DNA from: Cymbomonas tetramitiformis
Taxonomy: Eukaryota; Chlorophyta; Pyramimonadophyceae; Pyramimonadales; Pyramimonadaceae
Direction of reading: 5' to 3'
Length of the DNA: 64,000 nt
NCBI GenBank assembly: GCA_001247695.2
Contig: LGRX02027918.1
Coordinates: forward strand, 1 to 64,000
The notes beneath the pieces were generated by a model. That model was not told the DNA's origin and ran no database searches. It was given only the letters and a program-made list of their open reading frames with translations. The position numbers and the translations under genes are program-made. Every line of letters begins with the position of its first letter. Positions within the stretch are counted from its first letter, which is position 1. Positions 1 to 10,700 of this stretch are shown one piece after another.

Positions 1-375
1 TGGTGTCCCGGATGACACTGTACTTTAAGGTTTTCCGTAGTGTATGCCTACTATATTGCATAAAGTGATATGCAAGTGTTGCGTATGACCTACGTAAACT
101 TATTGTTTGGAAATCCACAACTCTCCTTTAACAGTGGGGCTACAGTGCACGTGGTGGGTATGACGGATGAGCAATAGTTGCTCATCCGCAGCACGAGTGC
201 CACTACACTAGAGGGTTTTTAAACATCGCACGCACACAAATATCAAACAAATATGATATGGAACCGTTGTGTATGACTTACATACACCTAGTGCTTTTAC
301 ATCCGTGACCATGCGTGGTAGTGGGAAGGCAGTGCACGTGCTAGGCGAGTACGGATGAGCAGTGCCAACACGTTT
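1..375. repeat. Diverged direct repeat, two copies of about 188 bp
   Basis: Two copies align at about 188-bp spacing. GTATGACCTAC near 82 corresponds to GTATGACTTAC near 270, and CAGTGCACGTG followed by GGATGAGCA occurs in both. The first copy also holds a short inverted repeat, GGATGAGCAA with TTGCTCATCC (about 164-188). No gene is visible in 1-541. The repeat lies downstream of the minus-strand gene at 542-1666, so it could be 3' flank or the remnant of a terminal repeat. Confidence 0.55.
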
Positions 376-541
376 CAAAGCACACACAACTGCGGAGAGT
401 CTCTGTTAAAATAACGTTATCATTCGCGTGGTTACTTACACGCGAGAAAAGGTCCAAAGGTTAACCAGTGAAGATTGCTTCAAGTCAATTGCTGCACAAA
501 AGATTCGCACAACACAAGGGGGCTTGCGCATTGCACACTAC

Positions 542-1666
542 CTAAGACTCATTCATTGCAGTAGGCTCTGAGGCAGTCGCACCTTTCTTTGAAGACTTTT
601 TTTCTTTAGCCTTTAACTGTTCCTCAAGTTTTTTTATAGTCTCGAGATGCGCTTTTACTTCCGCATTCAGCGCATCAACACTCGACGTCGACTGTTGTGC
701 ACTTACTAACTCTTTCTCAAGTTCAAGAATGCGCTCTGTTTGCGCACTAAGAGTTTGCTGAAGCTGCAGGGTGTCACTCGCGTGTTTTGCAGCACGCGTT
801 TGCTGACGTAATAAGCGTATCTTGAAAGAAGCAACTTGGTGCTTGCGAATCTTCAAAGCAGCGTCTCGCTGCGCATCCTGATTCGCGCCTACTGGCGCAG
901 CTACTGCTGCTGGAGACTCTACCTCGCTTTCTTCTTCGCGAATCTGTTGAAGTATTTTCTGGTTCCTTCTCGACACTGGTGCAGGAGAGCGAGAGCGAGA
1001 GCGCGAGCTGTCCGAGGCAGCAGCGGAACGCTTTCCTTTCAGCTTTTCCAATTCGCTCTCTGCTTGGGCTGTGTCACTCGCTAGCTTGGTTAGCTTGAAA
1101 GCTTTTACCTCCTGTTTTGCAACGTGCTCGCGACGTTTTTTCATACGTTGTTTCGCCAGGTGTGCTTTCACAGTCTGGATACCTTCATCGATAATATCAA
1201 CAAAAGTGTCACGCAAGCATTCGACATCCGCACTTTCCAAACAATCAGGTACTTCTTTGTACCTTTGTACCACTTCGCATTCGTTGCACTGAAGAAACTG
1301 TTGAACTCCTAGCTTGTGGTTCACGTTGTTGCAAAAAAACGGGTCGCGCATGGTGACTGGGTTGTTGCAACGAATATAGCTACCATTCTTATCTTTCTGC
1401 AAAGTAATGCTGTCGAACGACTGGGTGTTCTTGACCAAATAACCAAGACACGTGAAACCTTTAACTTCGCATCCTAAAGGAACGATAGGATATTCCGAAA
1501 GCTGTGTTAACACGTCTATCGCACACGGATCGCTCTTTCCGTCCGAACTTGCGAACGTCACTTGTGTGGAGCCTTCCTCGTGCAACGGGTATTCTGAACC
1601 AGACATGGGGGGCTTTGCAGTAAACTTTTCTTCTTCAGCCGCGTTATCCACATACGGATTAGACAT
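542..1666 (-). CDS. Unrecognised coiled-coil protein with cysteine-rich middle
   Basis: This 374-residue ORF starts at an ATG at 1666 and ends at 542. I do not recognise the family. Residues 1-60 are polar. Residues 60-150 contain spaced cysteines (66, 73, 100, 112, 127, 130, 142, 150) that could bind metal. Residues 165-215 are strongly basic and helical, residues 220-229 form an Arg-Ser run, and residues about 265-360 have heptad-like leucine spacing typical of a coiled coil. Its base composition is less AT-rich than the Polinton-like genes that begin 1 kb away. It could be a structural or scaffold protein of the neighbouring element or of a different virus-like element, or a host protein. 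It has no similarity I can see to capsid, protease or replication families. The long uninterrupted frame and biased composition make it likely to be real. Confidence 0.6.
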   Translation of the reverse strand: MSNPYVDNAAEEEKFTAKPPMSGSEYPLHEEGSTQVTFASSDGKSDPCAIDVLTQLSEYPIVPLGCEVKGFTCLGYLVKNTQSFDSITLQKDKNGSYIRCNNPVTMRDPFFCNNVNHKLGVQQFLQCNECEVVQRYKEVPDCLESADVECLRDTFVDIIDEGIQTVKAHLAKQRMKKRREHVAKQEVKAFKLTKLASDTAQAESELEKLKGKRSAAASDSSRSRSRSPAPVSRRNQKILQQIREEESEVESPAAVAAPVGANQDAQRDAALKIRKHQVASFKIRLLRQQTRAAKHASDTLQLQQTLSAQTERILELEKELVSAQQSTSSVDALNAEVKAHLETIKKLEEQLKAKEKKSSKKGATASEPTAMNES

Positions 1667-2672
1667 AACTGCGAATATTTGTACTGTAACTCAAGGGGAA
1701 TAGTCCCCTTGCTGTAACTGAACTGGGCTGCAGAACTGTGCAGGACTTAAAACCGTTCATTTAGGTTTTGTGGGAAATCTCGCCACCATCGTCGATTTTC
1801 AAATCTTGAGACCGTCGATCGAAAATTAATGCAATCACGTCTCTGCATTGCAGATGTACCATTCATTTATATCGATTATGTAGAAAGCACTGTATCGTGG
1901 TATATAAATATATGCATCGCACGTGGACAGTCGATGGATATCTGAGATTGAAATTAGAGAAATATATTCAGATCTACATATATTATTGCTTGTTAATATT
2001 AGAATATAATTTAAAGCCATATTTAAACGATCAAAAAATAACATATTTTCCCCAGTCGCACGTCATCGTCATGACGCGTCATGCGTATCTGTGTATATTT
2101 ATATATTTATTGAATTCCTCGCGGTGTCGTGTCTCCCACAGTTCACCTTTTCAGAGGTACATCGCTTCATCGGTTGGGGCTCGTCCAAAGCTCGATTGTA
2201 CCTCGATTGGACTTCGATTTGAGCTCGAGCAGAGTTCGATTGCGCCACAGGTGCGTTTAAAATTGGGGAAAATTCTATAGATCATATACTATATATGAGA
2301 GAATCTGCATTTAGTCAATTTTAGATATCGAAATCTGATCGAGGTCCAATCGAGGTCCAATCGAAGTCCAATCGAAGTCCAATCGAAGTCCAAGCGTCGT
2401 CCAAGCGAGGACTCGATCGACCGACAATAGACGATGACGATGACGTGACGCGAGGTGGTCATGAAAAAAAAATTGGGGGACGCGACGAGACGCGACGACT
2501 GTGACAGTGACACGAAAATAATCGGGGCGACTGTAGCAGTGACACCCAGCCCCCAATTAAAATGTATTTGACCCCCTTCCCCATATTTTTTGTTAAACTA
2601 TAGGGACTAATCTTTTTCAAGATTTTTTCGCGTTTAGTTAGAAAATATTAAAATATTTTATAAATACTATAC
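1667..2672. repeat. AT-rich intergenic region with an 11-bp minisatellite
   Basis: No convincing gene is present. Between about 2337 and 2413 an 11-bp unit, ATCGARGTCCA, repeats six to seven times. Reverse-complement matches (TGGACTTCGATT) lie at about 2195-2230, giving an imperfect inverted-repeat layout over about 2050-2560. A 9-bp pair AATTGGGGG / CCCCCAATT brackets about 2472-2557. Short ORFs here are repeat translations. The left boundary of the Polinton-like element probably lies in this stretch, but I could not identify a terminal inverted repeat matching the right side. Confidence 0.5.
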
Positions 2673-5657
2673 ATGGACGATAAAATAAAAAAATTCGGCG
2701 AAGTGGAAAAATATGGAATTAAATTTCTTAAGAATTTGACAAAAGAGTGTGGCGCTCAAAATGCGATTTTGTCTTTAAAAAATGATGAGGTTCCAATAAA
2801 ATTATGGTATGGCAATAAACCGCAACTTTGGGGAAGGGTGAATGCAACTCAAATGAAAATGCTTTTAGCAAAAAATCATGGTGTATATGAAATTGTTTAT
2901 GATAAAAAAGCAAAAGTTTATTTTGACATAGATGGCAAGGAAAAAATCGATTTGAAACAAGTCAAAAATAAGATATGTGAGCAATTTCCCAATGCAAACT
3001 TTCAAATAAGTGGTTCTTGTGGTGAGTATAATGGTGCACTTAAATATAGCTACCATGTAATTTTATCCAATTATTTTTTTGAGCATGATGATATGAAGCA
3101 AATGTTAAAAAGTTTTGCAAAGATATTAGATGAAAATATGTACAATGGAAATGGCACAATCGATCCAAGCGTGTATTCTAAATCACAAGCAATGAAATGT
3201 GTAAATCAATCTAAACCTAAAGATCCATCAAGAATTCAATCCATTATTGAAGGAAGTGAAAATGTGCTTAAACATTGTATTTTGTTTGCTTTTGACCAAG
3301 ATGCAATAAACATAAACACTTTGAATTGGGAATGGCTTATGGTTAAAAATATTGAAGAATGCGGTACCATAAGTAACCCAACACAAGCCATAAACTTGTG
3401 TGATATACCACAATTAAATAAAACTCTTCCACAAAATTTCAATTGGTACAATTGCACCCCTATTCAAGTGTTAAATTTAATTCCAAATGAAAAGAGAGGT
3501 CATCCAAATGCTTTGAACCACATGTTATCTTGGCAAATTATGTTATATAGCTACTTTAATGGCATATCTTTAAAAGAATTTTTAGGATGGGTGATACAAA
3601 AGGATAATTCCCAAAGTAGAATCCAAAAATATTCTTCTTATTGGAGCCAAGCTTCCAATTATCAATCTCCTCACATTAATTGGATAAAATCATTGCTTGA
3701 AAGGTTTTATCCCAAAATTGGGGAGGATACATATGGGAAATTGTTTAGAGATTGGAGCACAATAAAAAATAAGGTAGAATGTCAAAAACCTACACACCAT
3801 AGTTGGCTAGATTTGAAAATACCTTTTGATGATGGAGCTCGCACGATTTACTTGACTAGTAAAATGGGAAAAGGCAAAACACATGCATGCATTAATTACA
3901 TTGACCATGAAGACTATCTATGTGAGAAAACCAACACTAAAAAATCGAGCATAATATGGTTTTCAAAGAACATAGCATATTGCAAGAATATTATTCAAAG
4001 GTTAGATGAAGCCAAGCTTGGGTTTAAAAATTACAAAACCTTCACAAAAGCTAATCAAGATGATATACAATATTGCGATAGATTAGTCATGTCCATGGAG
4101 TCTTTGCATAAAACAAAAAATGCAACATATGATATTGTGATTTTAGATGAGGTTGAGTCTTATCCAAGTACTTGGAAATCAAGTACTCATAAAGACAACT
4201 TGGATATGAATTGGTGCAAATATCTTGATGTAATAAAAGGCGCTAAAAAGATCATTCTAATGGATGCCTTTCCTAATAAAAAGACCATAGAATGGTTTAC
4301 CAAAGTTGCAAAACATGAGGTGCTTACATGGAGTGTTACATCGCCATCTCCTACTAGAACATTACATGAATACGCCCATAAAGATGATTGGTTAGGTTCT
4401 ATAGTTCAAGCCATTAACAATGGGCAAAACATTAGTATATATTATCCATTTAAAACCGATTTTAAGAAAGGAAAAACTGTGTGGTGTTATGGCATGAATT
4501 CCTTTAAAGATCAATTATGTAAATGGACAAACCTTGAAGAAAATGACATACTTTGCTATCATGGAGATATAGATGATAAGCACAAATCCACATTATCATA
4601 TGTAAATGATGTATGGAATAAAGCTAGGGTTGTTATATCAAACATGAGCATTAGTGTGGGAGTAAATTTTGATGTAAAAAACTATTTTCATAAACAATAT
4701 GCTTTTTATAATCCATCCATGGTTAATATTAGGGATTTTTTCCAAAATCTATATAGAATTAGACACACTATTACAAATGAAGTTCACATTTATTCCATGC
4801 CTTATATTAAGCAAGTTGAGGGAATTTCGCTTCCTTATGGCGAGATTACTAAAACTTGTGACTTGTATCAAGAACTAATGGATTGGCATACAATTGAACA
4901 TTATGCTAGGGATATAGACACATTCAAACATTTTGCGAAGCTTGCAAATTTTGAATATAGCAAATCAAGTTCTTACACTATAGAACAACAAACTTTAAAC
5001 ATGATAAAGAATGTAGAGCATTTTGCACATTATGAATTTGACAACATTATGTCCATCACCAATTCGGATATTATTGACGACTTCTACAACATGAAAATCT
5101 ATAGTAACGAAGCTAGCATGGAAGATAAATTGATTGTTTCAAAACACCAATTTATCCAAAGATTTGTAAAAAATACACCTATTGATATACTCAAAACCTT
5201 ATGGAACAAAAAGTTAGGAAGATATATTGATGCTTGGGTTTACATGTTTGAAACCGATCATTTAATTCTAGATTTGTATAAACAAAACGATGCTTTAGAC
5301 ACATTTGAATTACCACCTAATCCTAATTGGGATATTGACATTGAAGAATTTAAAAAACATTTCAAGATTAAGATGCAAGCCACCAAAATAAATTCTTGTA
5401 TGATCGCTTATGCATTAAATGCATATTTTGGTGTAACTTGTTATAGCATAGCAAGTGACCCTTCTACAAAAAAACCCAAAAAAATGCATGACCCAAGCAA
5501 TCATAAAGTAACATTTAATGTATATGAACATTCAAAATTATGGCTCGAAACCATACCAATTGTTAAAGCATATTTAAAAAGTTACAAATCGTTTATAAAA
5601 AGCGAAACAAAGGCATGTTATTCATTCATAACTATAGATGATGAAAATGAAGATTAA
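2673..5657 (+). CDS. AEP primase fused to superfamily 2 (origin-binding-protein-like) helicase
   Basis: This 994-residue protein is predicted to initiate and drive replication of the element. The N-terminal part matches the archaeo-eukaryotic primase pattern: FDID at 84-87 gives the two metal-binding aspartates, SYHVI around H128, and a conserved segment starting IDPSVYSKSQ at 163 resembles the herpesvirus/NCLDV primase signature. The C-terminal part is helicase-like. Walker A is SKMGKGKT at 396-403 and Walker B DEVE at 492-495. A later segment reading ISVGVNF, then RDFFQNLYRIRH, matches the arginine-finger region of herpes UL9-type origin-binding helicases. The start at 2673 follows TATAAATACTATAC immediately upstream. 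The gene is visibly more A/T-rich than the polymerase and integrase genes of the same element, suggesting a different origin. Two hairpins follow the stop codon. Confidence 0.85.
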   Translation: MDDKIKKFGEVEKYGIKFLKNLTKECGAQNAILSLKNDEVPIKLWYGNKPQLWGRVNATQMKMLLAKNHGVYEIVYDKKAKVYFDIDGKEKIDLKQVKNKICEQFPNANFQISGSCGEYNGALKYSYHVILSNYFFEHDDMKQMLKSFAKILDENMYNGNGTIDPSVYSKSQAMKCVNQSKPKDPSRIQSIIEGSENVLKHCILFAFDQDAININTLNWEWLMVKNIEECGTISNPTQAINLCDIPQLNKTLPQNFNWYNCTPIQVLNLIPNEKRGHPNALNHMLSWQIMLYSYFNGISLKEFLGWVIQKDNSQSRIQKYSSYWSQASNYQSPHINWIKSLLERFYPKIGEDTYGKLFRDWSTIKNKVECQKPTHHSWLDLKIPFDDGARTIYLTSKMGKGKTHACINYIDHEDYLCEKTNTKKSSIIWFSKNIAYCKNIIQRLDEAKLGFKNYKTFTKANQDDIQYCDRLVMSMESLHKTKNATYDIVILDEVESYPSTWKSSTHKDNLDMNWCKYLDVIKGAKKIILMDAFPNKKTIEWFTKVAKHEVLTWSVTSPSPTRTLHEYAHKDDWLGSIVQAINNGQNISIYYPFKTDFKKGKTVWCYGMNSFKDQLCKWTNLEENDILCYHGDIDDKHKSTLSYVNDVWNKARVVISNMSISVGVNFDVKNYFHKQYAFYNPSMVNIRDFFQNLYRIRHTITNEVHIYSMPYIKQVEGISLPYGEITKTCDLYQELMDWHTIEHYARDIDTFKHFAKLANFEYSKSSSYTIEQQTLNMIKNVEHFAHYEFDNIMSITNSDIIDDFYNMKIYSNEASMEDKLIVSKHQFIQRFVKNTPIDILKTLWNKKLGRYIDAWVYMFETDHLILDLYKQNDALDTFELPPNPNWDIDIEEFKKHFKIKMQATKINSCMIAYALNAYFGVTCYSIASDPSTKKPKKMHDPSNHKVTFNVYEHSKLWLETIPIVKAYLKSYKSFIKSETKACYSFITIDDENED

Positions 5658-5738
5658 TAGAAATGAAGATCGCCACACATAGTTTTATGTAATTCATAGA
5701 TCATAATCATTTTAAACAATACAACACACAACAAAAAT

Positions 5739-5801
5739 GGGGATGTTGGTTATAATTAGGTATTATCTATAAGATATACAAATTCTATAACCAATATCCC
5801 C
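5739..5801. terminator. Hairpin 1 between convergent genes (GGGG...CCCC stem, TATCT-AGATA core)
   Basis: The arm at 5739-5754 (GGGGATGTTGGTTATA) pairs with 5786-5801 over 16 bp with one mismatch. The loop holds the palindrome TATCTATAAGATA (5764-5776), and a T-run follows. It sits between the ends of the helicase (+) and ATPase (-) genes, so a bidirectional terminator or 3'-end processing role is plausible. An origin or recombination site is an alternative. Confidence 0.6.
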
Positions 5802-5835
5802 TTTTTTAATGTCAAAATGTCAAGTTCTTTTTTAT

Positions 5836-5898
5836 GGGGGTTTTGGTTACAATTTGATGTTATCTATAAGATATATCATGTTTATAACCATTTCCCCC
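5836..5898. terminator. Hairpin 2, same family as hairpin 1
   Basis: The arm at 5836-5851 (GGGGG then TTTTGGTTACA) pairs imperfectly with 5882-5898 (TATAACCATTTCCCCC). The identical core TATCTATAAGATA lies at 5861-5873, and a T-run follows. The conserved core and diverged arms show a family rather than chance. It is placed immediately before the ATPase stop codon. Confidence 0.6.
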
Positions 5899-5903
5899 TT
5901 TTT

Positions 5904-6809
5904 TTATGCCAAATTCTGAGGTGGCACCATAAACTCGTTAAAGTTGCGGCGAAACCCACTTGGGTGCGATTGCTTTTTGTGAAGGTCAATGAACAAGAAG
6001 TCGTGAGGCGTTTGCACGGCTTGGTTATACATTGCGTGAAAGGTGTCCAGGGGAACCTCTCCGCTACACTCGTCTCCGATGCAATCTATTTCTTTTTGGT
6101 TTTTTTTGCGAAACACCAACATGTGAGTAAGGTTGCCTCGTATAGCCTTCAATAACCCCCCACTATTGCTGGTGTAGTTTTGCGTAGCGAAGAGCAATGT
6201 GGCACCTAGGGCTCCATCAGACAGTCGTCCCAAGTGTCGATGCTTAATTACCAAGTTACTAAGTTTGCTCGACGCTTTCATGATATCGGTGCCTTGCGTA
6301 TCGTCAAACATGATTGCCATGGCAGGTTTACGCCCATTGTACCTATGCACGGGGGCGGTAAACTCAGGACCAAACTCCATTAGCAAATCGGCAGGGATCT
6401 CATATATTGACATATTGGAATTGTTTAGCATTTTCATCAACTTTTTGTACCGTTTTGACTTTTCCATGTACTCGTCATAATCCTTTCCTTCCGCGTCCAT
6501 GATTTCCTCGATTTTGTTCGGCACGTCCACGGTAGGTTCTAGTACGTCCGACTCATCCAACGGGAGGTCTTTGAAATAGTGTTTGTTGTTATGGTATGTG
6601 GGCGACACCAACAATAGTCTGTCTAGTGCGTTGTTGCGTTTCATTAATCGTAGAAGATTACTCAACGCAGTGGTTTTCCCGGTACCTCGTTTCGCGACTG
6701 CTAGAATAACACCGTGCAGTTGAATAAAGTGGGGCTCTGTAGCTATTGTGAACGCACCTGATTTAGGGATTTGAATATCATAATCGGGCGATAGTTTTAG
6801 TGTATTCAT
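5904..6809 (-). CDS. A32-like FtsK/HerA DNA-packaging ATPase
   Basis: This 301-residue P-loop ATPase is of the type that pumps viral DNA into capsids in NCLDVs, virophages and Polintons. Walker A is AKRGTGKTT at 39-47. Walker B lies in MAIMFDD at 164-170 with the acidic pair D169-D170. FATQN at 207-211 fits the glutamine sensor that follows strand 4 in this superfamily. Its length is normal for Polinton/PLV ATPases. The start at 6809 has a TATATAG-containing AT-rich stretch within 30 bases upstream. A packaging ATPase with no capsid gene nearby is the odd feature: either the capsid genes were lost or moved, or the ATPase has another role. Confidence 0.85.
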   Translation of the reverse strand: MNTLKLSPDYDIQIPKSGAFTIATEPHFIQLHGVILAVAKRGTGKTTALSNLLRLMKRNNALDRLLLVSPTYHNNKHYFKDLPLDESDVLEPTVDVPNKIEEIMDAEGKDYDEYMEKSKRYKKLMKMLNNSNMSIYEIPADLLMEFGPEFTAPVHRYNGRKPAMAIMFDDTQGTDIMKASSKLSNLVIKHRHLGRLSDGALGATLLFATQNYTSNSGGLLKAIRGNLTHMLVFRKKNQKEIDCIGDECSGEVPLDTFHAMYNQAVQTPHDFLFIDLHKKQSHPSGFRRNFNEFMVPPQNLA

Positions 6810-6819
6810 ATTTACTATA

Positions 6820-7266
6820 CTATATAGAAGGAAATAATGAGTTATATGTTTTTGTATACATAGGGGATTGAGGGTCTACTCCGTGTGGGGATCGCACCTT
6901 TGATTGCTTATCTCGCTTTTTAGACTTGTGCTTGACAACGACTTGTGCCTCCGCTTCGCTCATACTGCTTTCGGACTCGCTAGAAGAATCGTCTTTTTCT
7001 ATAATAATTTGTTGTTTAGTCTTTTTGGAAGACCGTTTGGACACTTTTGGGATGGGTACCAACTCGTCATTGTTTGATTTTGTAGCTTTCTCTATAGTTT
7101 CTTGGGCTTGTACAAGTTTTTGTTTCTTTTCAAGCTCATTTGCTGTTTGGAGGTCCCTTTTGTCTTGTGCCTTTTTGCGTCTAGTTTCAAGTGCTTTGGC
7201 TCGGCATTGTGCTAATCTATCTAACGTAGCTTGATCTTCTATTTTTTGCCCTTTCGCAAAACCCAT
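6820..7266 (-). CDS. Small basic/serine-rich protein, function unknown
   Basis: I place the start at the internal ATG at 7266 (148 residues beginning MGFAKGQK), because the frame upstream of it lies in the AT-rich divergent promoter region and encodes an implausible hydrophobic leader. The protein is lysine/arginine-rich and helical in its first half. It has an acidic serine cluster near DDSSSESESS and ends with a basic tail. No family is recognised. Small charged proteins of this kind in virus-like elements are often DNA-binding or virion core proteins, but that is inference only. It ends 10 bases from the ATPase start on the same strand, suggesting coordinated expression. Confidence 0.6.
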   Translation of the reverse strand: MGFAKGQKIEDQATLDRLAQCRAKALETRRKKAQDKRDLQTANELEKKQKLVQAQETIEKATKSNNDELVPIPKVSKRSSKKTKQQIIIEKDDSSSESESSMSEAEAQVVVKHKSKKRDKQSKVRSPHGVDPQSPMYTKTYNSLFPSI

Positions 7267-7374
7267 AATGTTATATATATTACTATAGACAAGATATATT
7301 TTTTGGGGTGATGACAAGTGCTTTTTAGCGTTTTGTAATTGATTTAAATATATAACAATATAGTATATATAGAC
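7267..7374. promoter_or_regulatory. Divergent AT-rich promoter region
   Basis: This is the 108-base gap between two divergently oriented genes. It contains TATATATA-type stretches and a (C)TATAG motif on both sides: CTATAGTAATATATATAAC before the minus gene and ATAGTATATATAGAC directly before the plus-strand ATG. Similar TATATAG elements lie just upstream of the ATPase (CTATATAGTATAG) and PolB (GTATATATAGAA) starts. Confidence 0.45.
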
Positions 7375-7668
7375 ATGGAACAAGTTGTGTCAAAATTAGG
7401 CAACATCTATTACAAAAAAGACGACGAAAAAAATCGAGCGCAAAGTGCAAAACATTATGAAACTCACAAAAATGAAGTTTTGAAAAAGAGGTTGTTGCAA
7501 AATAGGATGGCGAAAGGATTGCCCGTACGTAACAACTCATTGGAAAAATATGGGGTCACGGTTCTTGACATATTAAATACTTTTGACGATACGATGAGTG
7601 GTAAAGTGGCATGTCAATATATACGACAACTTGAGTTGCATAAGTTAGAAAAAACTTCCGAAAATTAA
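7375..7668 (+). CDS. 97-residue protein of unknown function
   Basis: A short basic, mostly helical ORF between the divergent promoter and PolB. No family is recognised. It is supported by codon and base composition like its neighbours, a TATATAG motif directly before the ATG, and tight packing (43 bases to the PolB start). It could be a terminal-protein-like or regulatory factor, but nothing in the sequence establishes that. Confidence 0.5.
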   Translation: MEQVVSKLGNIYYKKDDEKNRAQSAKHYETHKNEVLKKRLLQNRMAKGLPVRNNSLEKYGVTVLDILNTFDDTMSGKVACQYIRQLELHKLEKTSEN

Positions 7669-7711
7669 TTTCTTGTATATATAGAATACACACATATTAT
7701 AGGGAAATACT

Positions 7712-10700
7712 ATGTCCAAAACCAAGCTTACCGCCAACCAATGGGAACGCTTGAAGAAGAATACCAACTTGGACGAAGACGATAGGGTAGATTTAATACG
7801 ATTGTATCAACGTCGAAATAAGAAAGGCGGAAATGTCAACTTGCTCACCAAAAATGAATTTGATGCAAGAGGCAAGACAACGAAAGCCGACACCTATGTT
7901 ACACTAAAGAAACATATCGAAAAGCACTCAACCGATGGGACCGAGTACGTTATACCTTTCGATGTATTTCTGACCAAGCCATTAGAGCATTGGATAGGTC
8001 AACAACAAAATGATACTAAAGAGGTGATACGTATGGCTGTTGAGTTTGAGGACAAATATGAAACCACGCCAATCACGGAAAATGACCGACTAAAATTGTA
8101 CGAAAAATTGAATCAAATTGCCCAATCTGATGCACTAAAAGAACATGGACCGGCAAAAACCATTAAAATTTTTAAGTACACCACAAAAATACCTACAGGG
8201 AAAGGGTGCAGTTTAGCTTCGCCAAAATCCATTTCGGAGGTGTTTCGAAAACGTGCGACAATAACCATACGCAATAATGACGCACTTTGCTTTGATAGGT
8301 GCATTGTGATCCTTGACAACATAAACTGGAAAGGTCAATCTCACGTGTATAAAAATCTCATACGTGACCATCATGGCATTTTAACTCGAAAAGCCCAAGA
8401 ATTGCGGAATTGTATGGACATCGCTTTAGCGGAAGGAATTTCCATAACACAAGTTTACCGATATGAAATGAAATTTCGACGAAACATTCATGTATACGCG
8501 TTGACATCAATCGGACCAAAATTGATTTATCCATATTGTGATGAAAATCGTTCTTCTCTATTATACAAAGACGATTGGCATTTAGTTTATTACAATGGGC
8601 ACTATGGCGTCATAACTAATATTAATGCCTTTTTGGGACATAACTACAAACGGCATTGCCCGCGGTGTAAATCAAAACGATGCAAGTTCGCAAATCCTCG
8701 ACAAAGAAAGCAATTTAAGACGTGGACTAGATGTGACGATTGTGGTTGCACCTTTTATGACCGAGAATGTTACGATTTTCATAAATCGTCGTCAGTTTGT
8801 AAAAGCTATTCGTATTGTGAACAATGCAAGACTAGGTATCCAAACGATGTTAGCATCGCACACGTGTGCGGGCATAGGGTTTGCGATAACTGCAAAGAAT
8901 ATTGTGATATGAGTGACCACTTATGTTACATCACTAAAAAAACCCCTAAAGACATACTTTCGATAGAAAAGATTGCATTTTTTGACTTTGAATCAACCCA
9001 AAATACAGGCAAGCACGTAGTAAACTTTTGTGTATGCCAATATTACGATGGTACAGAGATAGTCCATCATACGTTGGAGCAATTTGCCACTTGGGCGTTT
9101 CAGTCCGCACACAAAGGTATGACAATGATTGCGCACAATGGTTCCGGTTACGACTTCAAATTGATACTCGATTATGTCATAACGGAACGTGGCGACGTAC
9201 CAAAAGTATGTACAAATGGCTCTAAAATCATGAGTCTTGAGTTTGAACATGTGCGGTTCGTCGATAGTTATCTTCATTTTGCCACATCTTTATCAAATGT
9301 GCCTAAAATGTTTGGGCTGCAAGATGACACTGCCAAAGGTTGGTTCCCTCATTTATTTAACACTGTCGAAAATCAGAATTATGTAGGAATGTATCCAGAA
9401 TCCAAATATTACGCACCTGAATGTATGAAGCAAACGCAGTATGCCCAATTTATGCAATGGTGGACTCGTAAAGTAGATAATCAGTGCACGTTTGACTTTA
9501 AACACGAGATGCATCGATATTGTTCCAACGATGTCACAATACTACGTCAAGCGTGGTTAAAGTATCGCGAGATACTGATGTCCTTGCACGACAACTTTGA
9601 CCCCACGCGCTATTTAACAATTGCAAGTCTTGCACAAGCAATACATCGCTCCGAGTATATGCCCGAAAAATCAATCGCAATTTTGGATAAACCACTAGCA
9701 AAAAAGCAAAGCATTAAATGCAAACAATGGCTTGAATATATACGTTTTCAACATAAAATTCCGCTTTTGGAAGAATACAAGTTACCCGGGACGTCTTACA
9801 TTGTGGATGCAATTGATATTCAAGCGAGCATGTGCTACGAGTTTCTAGGCGATTATTGGCATGGGTCATTAGACGTGTTTGCCCCGTCAAGAAAGAATTT
9901 TGATAGAAATAAAACAATGAAGCAATTGCATGACGACACGTTTGCGAGAATCGCGCATATTGAATCTTTAGGGTATAAAGTTCAATATATATGGGAAAAT
10001 CGATGGGATATGTTGTGCAAGACAGATATAGATGTACAATTGTTTTTAAAGTCGTATCGGAAAGACATATCTCCAAGAGATGCATTTTTCGGCGGTCGGT
10101 GTGACCCTAAAAAAATGTATTATCGTAAGAAAGACAGCGAGACTATTCGTTATTTAGATTTTACATCACTGTATCCCTATTGCAATAAATATTGCGAGTA
10201 TCCTATCGGTCATCCTACAAAAATCAAATGCCCGAAAAATACAGATGTCAGCAAGTATTTTGGAATAGTGTATTGCAGAGTGACACCACCAACAGACTTA
10301 CAAATAGCGGTGTTACCCCAAAGAAATGCTGATGGTAAACTAACATTCCCATTACATGCCATGGAAGGTTGCTGGACAACGCTCGAGCTGAACAAAGCTG
10401 TTGATAAGGGGTACATCATCGATGAAGTGTTCGAAATGTGGCATTGGACAGAAAGGTCCACAAGCATTTTTGAAGGGTATGTCAATGCATTCTTAAAAAT
10501 CAAACAAGAAGCTAGTGGCTTTCCCGCTTGGGTTAAAACCGAAGACGACAAAGATTTGTATGTAAAAAAGTACTACGACGCCGAAGGTATCCATTTAGAC
10601 AAGTCAAAAATAAGCAAAAACCAGGGTTTACGGTCAGTGGCAAAGATTTTTTTAAATGCCCTGTGGGGCAAATACGTCGAGCGGGAAAATAAAGCATTGA

